From NCBI GenBank assembly GCA_963693315.1, contig OY856187.1, positions 427,049,748 to 427,113,747 on the forward strand: a DNA stretch of 64,000 bases. The letters run 5' to 3'. Made by a program: the position numbers and the translations under genes. The notes under the pieces are model-generated. The model had not been told where the DNA came from. It did not search any database and was given only the letters and a program-made list of their open reading frames with translations. Of the stretch, positions 33,464 to 42,949 are shown one piece after another; positions within the stretch are counted from its first letter, which is position 1, and every line of letters begins with the position of its first letter. This stretch comes from Diogma glabrata. Taxonomy: Eukaryota > Arthropoda > Insecta > Diptera > Cylindrotomidae.

Positions 33464-33575
33464 TAATAGTATATTACATACCTAGCGCTCTAAATAGCAT
33501 TTTACATGCGAGAGAAAATATTGCGCACGAGACGCGTAGCGGCGAGTGCAGTACCTTCACGAGCATGGAAACTTG
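33464..33575. repeat. Hairpin H9 (truncated end of double-hairpin family)
   Basis: Outer end AATAGTATATTACATACC; imperfect arms CATGCGAGAGAAAATATTGC and GCAGTACCTTCACGAGCATG pair around GAGACGCGTAGCGGCGAG. The inner flank AATTAACTACTAATTATAA matches the flank of H7. Confidence 0.6.
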
Positions 33576-33629
33576 AAAAAATTAACTACTAATTATAAAT
33601 TAAATGCAAATAGTTTACAAATTGTGGTA

Positions 33630-34140
33630 GGCTTTGCTGTAGGCTATAGTATCTGATCTTGAATGCTTTGTGACGGATAACAATGAACAATCTTGGAAAA
33701 AGTGTAATGTTGTAATATTTGGAGTTCCACAAACTAAATCTGAAAATCTACAAGAAGTTGTATAAAAGGTTATAAACTCTGGTCTTGGATTATCATTATC
33801 ATCAACTTTTATTACCAGTTGTAGCAGAATGAACAATAAACCTGACGAAGGCGAAACTAATTTTTCTGATATTCTGGTGAAATTCAGCGAAGTATCTACT
33901 AAGGAGAATATTATGAACGCAAAACGTGTAAAATAGAAACTATATGCGCAGGATATTGGATTTAGCAATATAGGCAATACATCATCTAAAGGCTTAACTT
34001 TTAATTAGGAAGATCTTACATATTATAGACGTAACCTTTATAAGGAAGCTTTACAAATAAAAAAGGTAAAACAGTATAAATATTTGTGGACTCGAAATGG
34101 TAATATAATGATGTGCGAAAGACAAGTGGGGACAAAATAA
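33630..34140 (+). pseudogene. LINE ORF1 C-terminal part, broken
   Basis: The plus strand reads CNVVIFGVPQTKSENLQ, then FSDILVKFSEVSTKENIMNA, then LTYYRRNLYKEALQIKKV and YKYLWTRNGNIMM. The YRRxLYxEA and LWxRNGxIxM blocks are those of the RNA-binding ORF1 protein of CR1/Jockey-like LINEs. Several stops interrupt it. ORF2 of the same element starts about 90 bp downstream. Confidence 0.7.
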
Positions 34141-34576
34141 GGTTCATTAGAGTGTTGAGGGACTTAAACTTTCTTTAATTATTTGATTAGTCTTTCTCTC
34201 TTTTCTTTAAAAAGGGGAAAGTTATTAAATATACAATGGTCGTAGAATGTCCTAAATTTTCTAATGACCTTGTTGTTGTCAATGACGTTCCACAAATAAA
34301 TAATGAAATTCTCAATAACATGTTAAACAGTTCAAATGATCACAGTAAGTCAAATTTTTATGTAGTTCATCAAAACATTGCAAGTTTAAGGAGGAATTTA
34401 GCAGGGGCGTCAATTGGGTAGGGTTGGTGGGGGCATTGCCCCCCCCCCCCCCCAAGGATCTGATACTATCAATACATCGATTCAATAAAACCGTCCAATC
34501 GTGGTAGAATTATACACTACAAAAATTTCAGTGCACTGTTAGTTTGTAAATTCGTCTAATTTTTAAATATAAATTC

Positions 34577-34618
34577 TTTCATTGATGATGGATATTTATA
34601 TCCGAAACGCGTCTGAAA
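34577..34618 (+). ncRNA. Hammerhead-like motif, copy 2
   Basis: TTTCA (34577-34581) pairs with TGAAA (34614-34618) as stem I. Between them: TTGATGA, one T, stem GGATAT/ATATCC, GAA, the palindrome ACGCGT and C. Same plan as at 22074-22116, including the extra T. It lies inside hAT1. Confidence 0.5.
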
Positions 34619-37086
34619 TTTATATTTTTAATAAAAGTTGTTAGAAAAATAATATTACTTTTAATTATTAAATTAATTTTTAGAAGATTTATTTAACTAA
34701 TAAACCAATTTTATCGCATACTGTTAATTGAAATATATCTGATAATATAATTATTACGTTACATATTATTTTGGCCCGACTAAAGTACATTTCACCGCAA
34801 TTTTCAAAACGTTATCGTTCTTTGTATCAAAGACTAGAGCGCCGCCGATACGAAAGGCGGTTGTATTGCTTCTAATCTTCTGATGAAATCAGTTTTATAA
34901 ACAAAACACGATCGTTCTTGCAAAAACGCCGTGGGTGCGTATTTTGACAAAATTATATCGTACTATAAGGTGCGTGGCAGCACCACTTTTAGAAGAACGA
35001 TTGTGTTTTGTTTATAAGATATTCGTGTGAGTGTCTGAGCCAGAGGAAACAAAATATTTCATTAGTATAGGGTTCCTCGAGAGTTTATAGTGCAGTATTT
35101 AACATTCAAATTTCAATTGTTATTGGTAATTTTTATAAACTTAAAAGTAAGTACATGCAGGAGAACACAAGCTAATTATACCCCACTTATTTGGAAAACC
35201 CTGACTGTTGGGCACAGATTTTTATCTATATTATATTGTAAAAACTTTACAAGACTTTAAAAAAGAATAAATTAAACTTTAAAACAATAAATTAACAATA
35301 ATTTAATAATAAATTAAACAATAAATTAAAAACAATTCTAAATGTAAAATCCTATAACATATCAGAAGTTTTCTTGATAGTTGTGCTAATTTTTATAAAA
35401 TGAATGACAATAATTGCGGGAATAATTTAAATTTTTTGTGTTATTTCCAGTGATTTTATAATAGTGAATGTTTTATAATGGACAAGTAATATTTTCTAAC
35501 GACACGAACAAATATTTATGTTATGTAAATATTTTCAAAGTATATTATGAAAACTTGCTGACAAATTCTTTTCGCTATATGGACTATAATTTTTAATTCA
35601 TTAAATAGCAAAAATTATATGTTTGGTTGGTTATAATAAAATCCAAAAAGTATCCTAAACGTCAATCTTTGTTCTTTTTTTATACAGTCACAGGGAAGGA
35701 GAAACTATTATTTTTTTGTGGTAGGGTTTTCTTATAGATTTAAAAGAAGCTCGCAATAATTGTACAATTTTGAATCAAATGAAAAATTTAGGCACGTTTA
35801 TGGGTACTAAACTGACCAGACGTCCCACGCTGCATGGAAATGTCCCACATTTCATTGCGTTGTCCCACGGAGAAATTTGTCACACGAAGCGTCCCACGAA
35901 ACAAATATTTCCACCACATTTGCCCGCAATATAGAAATAATCAAAAAGCCTTATATCTACTTACGTACAGTTTGCGCAATATCTTAGTCAAAGCAATGGC
36001 TTCACAGTTTTTTGTTGCAGTTTGTATAATGTTATGTATATGTTAATTTAACCATATTGAGAGAACAAACCAATGCAATATTTTTTTACTAAAATAGTGT
36101 TTTAACTATAATTTTCTTAGAAATACTAAACTCAGTTTTTTTCAGATAACAGATCTACCTCAGCGAAAAAGTTTCTTTGTTTATAGAAACATCTCGCCGG
36201 TGTATATACGAGAGATCGAAAGTATATTATGGAAAATAAAATACAAAATATTTTACTTAAAAAGACGCAGTTTTCCGTATAAATTCTTAAACATTTAAAT
36301 TTTCAATCCTTTGAAATAATATTCAAAAATTAAAATGTTCATAATTTGAATATCGTTCTTACTCGTAAGAGTAAAATTTTGGTTTTTTCGATTTTACTCC
36401 TTTGGAGCAGATTACATTTTCCTGTTTTTTTATTCGATTTGCAAAAGAACAAAATTAGTCTACGTCATCCTTTATATTCATTTTTCTAAATATACATGAA
36501 TACTTTTGAACGAATCATTCGAAGCATTTTACGTTGGAAAGCATCAAATTTAAAGCAAAACTAAAAGTTTTGAGTATTTGAAAGAAAATATTTATTTCAA
36601 TTTAGTAGCAAGAATGATATTTTATTATTTTCACTCCTGTAAGTGGGAGTGTTATATTTTCTGAAAAAACAAAGTAAAGGAGTAAGTAAAAAAGTAAACT
36701 CTGTTTAAAACACACTTTAAATAGATAGCTCAAAAGTTAAATTATTATTTTCTAACTTATAATTTTTTTCTCAATAAGGAACAAAAACAGCATAAAAACT
36801 TGATAAATGGTAAAGATTAGCAAAAGATAGAACGAGAGGTATACTGTATACCTCTTATACTTACAGAATACAGAAAAGATATTAATTATTTAGTAAAATT
36901 AAAATAAATTGTTTCAGCTGTTTTGCAGTCTTTACTTGTGTAACTAAGGTTTTAAGCTACTATAAAAGGTAAATTTATACTAATTTTTAAAATTATATTT
37001 AAAAAGTTCTCCTGCAAACCAAGACGGATAGAAAACGTTTGCGTAAATTCTCATCCTTTTATAAAAAAATCAAAATATAACGACGC

Positions 37087-37230
37087 AATAGTTATTTACG
37101 TACCAAGGTTAATATAAGGATTTTAACGGCCCGAAGGCGATATGACCAGCCCGAGGGCCTCTGACCCGAGGGATTCATACCGCCTGAAGGCCGTTAAAAT
37201 CTGATAACGACAGTGGTGCGTACAATGTTT
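37087..37230. repeat. Hairpin H10, nested in hAT2
   Basis: Outer ends AATAGTTATTTACGTACCA and TGGTGCGTACAATG pair. The arms GATTTTAACGGCCCGAAGGCG and CGCCTGAAGGCCGTTAAAATC pair around a G+C-rich tip with CCCGAGGG twice. A partner hairpin-like region with GGCCGTTATG lies at 37545-37640. Confidence 0.7.
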
Positions 37231-37689
37231 TATTTTTCATTAAATGTATTAATAATAAATTAGAGTAATTAATAATTATTGAAAAAAAGTTTCATTTTGG
37301 TTTCCCTTCGAATAGGTTGCTATGAAAAATCATATTGATTTTTCTCTAAATGTACATATTTATTTATAAGTAGTTGCTAAGTAGTCTTTGAATTTTCAAA
37401 TGGCTTTAATTGTTTTAATAAAACAATTTGTTTTAATAAAACTAAAATTGGTTCCTGTCATATAATATTAAAAAAAAATATACGAAAACTTAGGAATAGT
37501 TATTTTGGTGTCCCTTCAAATACGTTGCTATGAAAATGTTTACATAGCAACGGGCCGTTATGAGGGCCGTTATGGCTAAATAACAACCGGCATTTATGAT
37601 GTGATATGACGTTCGTAACACTATTCAAATCGAAGCTGGTTATGAAAAATAACATTCTAATGAAAAATAAAAGCTTAATGTTTTACCAG

Positions 37690-38285
37690 TCGGAGTGAAT
37701 TTGCATATTAGCAGTGGGCATTATGATATTAAAAAACATATAGATACAGATAAACATAAAAAAAGCGTTGCTATAAGCCGCCAGCTTCAGTAGCTTAAAC
37801 AAGTTTTGTTGTTATTTTGTTTTCTTGTTGTTGTTTAACATTGACAAAAAGTTTATTTGCAATTTGCGCTGATAACACCAATTTTAGTAGTGTCACGTCA
37901 AGCAAGGGGTGAACATTTAAAAGCAAGCTAAACTTGAATTTGAACCAGAATGTATTGGATATTGGATTCGCAGCTCATATTCTAAATAATGCAATAAGAA
38001 GTGCTGCTGATTTAAATGGCAGGGTTAAAAAAATTGGAATATTTTACTGTCTTTACTGGAGACGTTGAAGGAGTTCTGCGGCAAAAGTAATGTCGAACAT
38101 AACCAACTTATTGAATACAGTGAAACTTGCTGGCTGGCGGTAATGCCAGCACTAGAATGAATTTTGAAAACGTACGAACCACGGCAAGCACATTTCTTAA
38201 CGGTTGAACAATGTCCAATTAAAATTAAAGAATTTTTTGAAGAATTAAATAGTAAACAAATAGTAAAGGAAAGCATTAAATAGTA
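37690..38285 (+). pseudogene. hAT2 transposase remnant
   Basis: Plus-strand pieces: SSGHYDIKKHIDTDKHKKSV (37705) is the zinc-finger-like N-terminal block; NIDKKLICNLRADNTNF-like sequence lies near 37840-37890; then DIGFAAHILNNAIRSAADL (37955-38010), FYCLYWRR and, in other frames, blocks that in the family read KTRWLALLPA and FLSxxxCP. This is the hAT-derived protein type with AAHIxxNAI. The segment with the catalytic TDxSNHK block is deleted here but is present in copy 2. Inactive. Confidence 0.7.
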
Positions 38286-39246
38286 AATTTATGCACAATC
38301 TAGTTAGCACTTTTTCACCGTCCCACTTTCTCGCAATAGAAATTCTAATTAGTTAGTATTTTTAAGAATATTTGCATTTTGTCCCACATTTTAACGATTT
38401 GGCTCTGGTCAGTTTAGGGTAGACATAACTCTTGCTCTCTGAGACAAATAAAGGAAAACAAACAAACAAACAAACCAAAAAACAGAGGAGTCACGTAGGG
38501 TTTGCAATCCCGTGGTGTTTTATAGATCCTGGGACTACGTGACTCATAAACTTTAAATCCCGGGATGCCCGAGATCTAAAAAATCGTATAGAAAAACTAT
38601 CCCTTTTTTATGCTGCACGATCTGCTGTCGTTTACAAATTCACTCTCTGAACAGTTACAAAGCAGAGATATAATAATTTCTAGCACAAGCGCTTTAATTA
38701 AAACTACCTTTTCGATGCTTAAACAATGCAGAAATGATACTAAATTTTAAATTATTTTTAACATATGAAGGGATTTTGCAGAACTCTGCGGAATTCACTT
38801 CGATGAAACAACAGCAGAAGACAAAGATCTAGCAGAGTAACCAAGGTAGCTCAAAAGCATTTTGTTTTTATTTCTAAGTCCATGCATTTAAATGCTTTTA
38901 AATATATGTGTGCATAAAAATGTGTATGTTATGTTTTACGAAAAAAATCTTTTTATATCATTTAAATTCTCGCCCCCCTCCCCCCTCCCCCCCCCAAGAT
39001 TTTGGTGAAATGACGCCACTGGAATTTAGATAGTTTAATTTTACCTTTATCAAATAATGAGACCTTGCCTAAACTTATTTTTGTAAGTGAAATTTGTATT
39101 TATTCTCATGAAGTTGGAAATTATTTTATCCACGACTACTAAAGAATATATGCTTTCCATGCGTATGTCTTCCATTGTAATTGTATTCATTCCACAACTA
39201 GTGAATTTGATTAAAATTCTTTAACAGTTCTTTAGTTTATTAAATA

Positions 39247-39686
39247 CTAGGAGGGCCCGGCGTGCTTCGCTACGCTTATAAATAAAGTTTTTGCGTAGAC
39301 ATTTTGTTGACGTAGAAGCAATGATTTCAAAAAGTGGTAATGAGAAATGCTAGCCTATAATTTTTAATTTTTCTTTTTAAATATATGAATGATAAATAAT
39401 CAGAACTCAAGCTGATCAGTTCGGATATATGACAAATTAGCGATCAAATAAGTTTTCAAGTAAGCTTATTTGATCTCTAACTTATTTGATCGCTAATTTT
39501 TCATATATCCGAACTGATCAGCTAGAGTTCTGATTATTTATCATTCATATATTTAAAAAGAAAAATTAAAAATTATAGGCTAGCATTTCTCATTACCACT
39601 TTTTGAAATCATTGCTTCTACGTCAACAAAATGTCTACGCAAAAACTTTATTTATAAGCGTAGCGAAGCACGCCGGGCCCTCCTAG
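39247..39686. mobile_element. Two Helitron 3' ends fused back to back
   Basis: A nearly perfect 440-bp palindrome. Each arm ends CTAG, with T next in its own orientation, after GCGTAGCGAAGCACGCCGGG and CCCTC. The arms join near 39467. Each arm matches the single end at 31130-31361. It sits in the LINE endonuclease region. Confidence 0.8.
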
Positions 39687-39739
39687 TTTCAATTATTCAG
39701 TTATTTTTCTTTTTACTTGCAAAAATATACTTAAGTCGG

Positions 39740-40345
39740 ATGAAATTTGTGGCACCTATTCACAAAACATTGACACCAATACCAAAACTACGTGAAAAAG
39801 CCTCAAAAATTCAACCGCGCATAACTCCGATTCAGAGTACACAAAAAATAAAAGCAGAAACAACTTTTTTCCTTTCGTCAATACCAACAAAATATCAAAA
39901 TTTCAGATTTTTTAAAAATCAAAAATTTAAAATCAACAAACAAATGTACGTTTTCAAAATAATAGCCCTCCTATAATAAAAAAACAAAGAAAAATATTAC
40001 GTCTATCGACCCCTAAATCAATTCATAAACTAAATTCTCTAAACTTCAAAGGAAATGTATAAAATAAGAGAAAATAAATATAAAAAAAGAAAAAAAAGTT
40101 TTAAGTTTTAAACCATTACCAAAACTACGTGAAAATGCCTCAAAAATTCAACCGCGCATAACGCCGATTGAGAGTACACAAAAAATAAAAGCAGAAACAA
40201 CTTTTTTCCTTTCGTCAATACCAACAAAATATCAAAATTTCAGATTTTTTAAAAATCAAAAATTTAAAAATCAACAAAAAAATGTACGTTTTCAAAATAA
40301 TAGCCCTCCTATAATAAGAAAACAAAAATATTACGCAAATATCTT
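39740..40345. repeat. Tandem duplication of ~235 bp, separated copies
   Basis: 39770-39980 and 40108-40320 are near-identical (CCAAAACTACGTGAAAA, AAAATTCAACCGCGCATAAC, TAGCCCTCCTATAATAA). Low-complexity frames in either strand look fortuitous. Confidence 0.75.
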
Positions 40346-40984
40346 TAATCAATAAACAAAATAATCGAAATAATATCGAAAACCGTCCTTGTTCAAAGAC
40401 AAAAGACGACTGAAATGAAAGAAAATAAATTTTTAAGTTTCGTTTTTGTTGTTCGTTGTTCGTTATTCGATAGCTAATATATAAAAAAGAAAATATAAAA
40501 AAAGAAAATATAAAAAAATAAAATAAATTTTTAATTTCGTTTTTGCATGTATGTAAACTTATAATGCATATGTATAGAAAAAGTTTTCCGTATATAATAA
40601 CTTTTTTATTTATGATCCGATTTGTTTGAATCCGGATCCGACTATAGGTTACACTAATATCAGTTAGCTGTGAAAATTTCAAATGAATCCATCTGCGAAT
40701 AAAAAAGCCTAATGCTCCACAAAGTTTTAATCTAGCGTATTAATATATAGGAGGATTCCCCTAACAAATTAAACAACAAACTTGTTTTGTTTTTCGCCAT
40801 CTTTGATGTATTTATTTCAATATGGCGATACAAATTTTTGCATGAAAACTGGAAATTAAACGAAATATTTTACAGTCGTGGATAAAATAGCATCTTCTAT
40901 TCGCTTAGGATGATGACAATTCTTCACTCGGATGATTCCCTCCACTCGCTACGCTCGTTTCGGGAAACTTCATCCTCGTGAAGA
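40346..40984. other. A+T-rich spacer
   Basis: Near 40915-40985 a short hairpin pairs GGATGATGACAATTCTTCAC with GTGAAGAATTGCC around CTCGCTACGCTCG, a tip resembling those of the hairpin family. No gene. Confidence 0.4.
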
Positions 40985-41337
40985 ATTGCCTTCATTCTAA
41001 GCTCATACAAGAATCTACTATTATGAATGATTATAGTTTGTTGTGCAATTGCAATGATGATTATCGCGCCGGTGGTGTTGGTGTTTTTGTACATAACAGT
41101 GTAACGGACTATTGTTTTAATGTTTATAGGTTCAAAACAGCGGATTGTATAAATATTGAAATTCATATTGAGAGTGAACTATTTTTTTTTATTTGCGTGT
41201 ATCGGTTTAATTCGTCACCTTCGTCAATAAATTTGTTCTGTGAAGAATTTTGTGAGTTTTTAAGTAATCTAGAGGTTGTAAATTGTATTTTAATTGGTGA
41301 TTTTAATATTGATTTGCAGTGTTGTACAAATTTGTAA
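40985..41337 (+). pseudogene. LINE endonuclease fragment
   Basis: The plus strand reads IMNDYSLLCNCNDDYRAGGV, then ADCINIEIHIESELFFFICV and VNCILIGDFNIDL. The RAGGVGVFV and GDFN(I/L)D blocks are the middle of an AP-endonuclease of a CR1/Jockey-like LINE. It is truncated on both sides. Confidence 0.75.
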
Positions 41338-42144
41338 AGCCTGGGCTTTTCAATTCATAAATAGATACCTATGGTTTCTATTTATCCAAGGTTTTTTAAA
41401 AAAATTGTTAAATGATACATGATTTTACGGACCAAGCACGGACTCCTACACAAGAAAAATCTCTAATTATAATAACACTTTTAGGACCATGATGGTCTTT
41501 TAACGATTCACAAGAATAATTTTATAATATTAATTAAATATGGTAAAGAATAAAATAGTATATAGTATTATTGTATAATAAAATCTTACCTTAATCTTTA
41601 GCTGTTTATTGACTTCAATGTTGCAAGCAAGCCAGCTTGTTTTCCTTCATATTTTTTGTTTATGTTTCCCAAAATTGTCTAGACCTTTGCATTCGTCGAA
41701 ATTGTTTTCATCGTCTTCATAATTGTATCCAATTTTTGAATTATGCATATGACTATTTGAAATTGGATCAAAATAAATGATCCTCGAACTATAATTTTAT
41801 CCCCCAGTAAGCCGACAACTCTTCTGCATATATGGTTTATCGGATTTGTTGGTAATTTAATTATTATAATAACGTTATACGTTCTATACTGTAAAATCGA
41901 ACGGAAAATTTAATATACTATCTGCATATAATGTTGGTTCAATTGTACCATGCAAGCATATTTAATTGCAAGTCCAAAACTTCTTTCAGCACAGATATAT
42001 ATGTTCCGCTTTCTTGAATATCAAGTATTAGGTATGCTTGAAATTCTTAATTTTTCCGCTTTATTTTACACCAACAGAAACAGTTCAATTGCGAATTTAG
42101 GACCAAATTATTTTTCAAGATATTAATTCTCTTTTTCTTTAATT
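41338..42144. other. A+T-rich spacer
   Basis: Nothing recognised. Confidence 0.3.
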
Positions 42145-42517
42145 AGTCCAGTAACTTTGTCGGCTGACAGTATGGGGTAGTATGCGTCAAATCCGGTAGT
42201 TCTGATTTTTTCCAGACTTGTTTATGATGTTGGCCTAATGAATAATCCAAGTTTGTGACCTCGAGCGCCGAACGCAACTTCGTCAAAAATCGAAAAAACC
42301 GCGAAAAAAAAGAAAAAACTAGTCCTTTAGGGTTATAATCGCCAAAATTTGAAAAAATAGCGATTTTTTCGCGGTTTTTTCGATTTTTGACGAAGTTGCG
42401 TTCGGCGCTCGAGGTCACAAACTTGGATTATTCATTAGGCCAACATCATAAACAAGTCTGCAAAAAATCAGAACTACCGGATTTGACTTATACTGTGATG
42501 TATAAAGTTACTGGACT
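42145..42517. mobile_element. Foldback element, TIR AGTCCAGTAACTTT
   Basis: Almost the whole 373 bp is one palindrome: outer ends AGTCCAGTAACTTT and AAAGTTACTGGACT, inner arms GACCTCGAGCGCCGAACGC and complement, centre near 42330. TAG...CTA flanks could include a TA duplication. No coding capacity. Confidence 0.8.
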
Positions 42518-42619
42518 AAAAGTTTGAAAGGCTTAATCTCGAAAACTATTGGGTCTACAGAGACAGCTCTCCTATCATATTGTAGCAAATTTAGTCTAAC
42601 TTAAAAACGTCCTTAGAAT

Positions 42620-42832
42620 GGTTAAGGAAAAAACTAGTCCTTTAGGGTTATAATCGCCAAGATTTGAAAAAATAACGATTTTTTCGGTTTTTTTTCGATT
42701 TTAAACGAAGTTGCGTTCGGGGCTCGAGGTCACAAACTTGGATTATTCATTAGGCCAACATCATAAACAAGTCTGCAAAAAATCAGAACTACCGGATTTG
42801 ACGCATACTGCTATGTATAAAGTTACTGGACT
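42620..42832. mobile_element. One-arm copy of the foldback element
   Basis: Matches the right arm at 42305-42517, from AAAAAACTAGTCCTTTAGGG to AAAGTTACTGGACT, with a few changes. The left arm is missing. Confidence 0.75.
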
Positions 42833-42949
42833 AAATTTTAAACAAAACATATTTATCAACACAAATATTTTATTTTAAAAATTCGATTGTCTAATACAAT
42901 CCTTAACTAACCAATCTAAGAGGAATGTCTAATCCATTTTAACTTTAAT

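Larger units (their letters stand above)
35808..38416 (+). mobile_element. hAT-type DNA transposon hAT2, copy 1
   Basis: Inverted ends TAAACTGACCAGA (35808) and TCTGGTCAGTTTA (ending 38416). GGGTA follows the right end and precedes the left end with one base of offset, a decayed duplication. The second copy at 61397-63774 shares both ends and most subterminal sequence in opposite orientation. The left end carries repeated GTCCCAC. It is interrupted by hairpin H10 and nearby sequence (about 36600-37660). Confidence 0.85.
34402..39021. mobile_element. hAT-type DNA transposon hAT1, with nested insertions
   Basis: Ends CAGGGGCGTCAATT (34402) and AATGACGCCACTG (ending 39021) are imperfect inverted repeats of the CAGnGGCGTCA type. 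GAATTTAG is duplicated perfectly at 34394-34401 and 39022-39029, the 8-bp duplication expected for hAT. C- and G-runs lie just inside both ends. About 2.6 kb of the 4.6 kb is the inner hAT2 copy. No transposase of hAT1 itself was recognised, so it is probably non-autonomous. Confidence 0.9.
34236..39240 (+). pseudogene. LINE ORF2 endonuclease start, split by hAT1
   Basis: 34236-34401 encodes NFYVVHQNIASLRRNL near its end, the first block of an AP-endonuclease. The frame is cut by hAT1 (34402-39021) and resumes at 39030 with DSLILPLSNNETLPKLIFVS, then EICIYSHEVGNYFIHDY. The joined reading restores the endonuclease order, and the 8-bp GAATTTAG stands on both sides of the insert. The LINE is cut again at 39247 by the Helitron-end palindrome. 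The EN fragment at 40985-41337 is from a related copy. Confidence 0.75.

Noticed and set aside
33615..33977. 120-residue minus-strand frame
   Set aside because: Shadow of the LINE ORF1 relic on the plus strand, which shows recognisable blocks.
39740..39976. 78-residue Lys/Ile-rich frame
   Set aside because: It lies in a short tandem duplication with low-complexity sequence, and the second copy does not keep the frame.
40215..40682. 155-residue minus-strand frame rich in Phe, Ile and Tyr
   Set aside because: Composition follows from A+T-rich repeated DNA; it crosses the boundary of a tandem duplication.
42143..42418. 91-residue minus-strand frame
   Set aside because: It reads through one arm and the centre of a foldback element.
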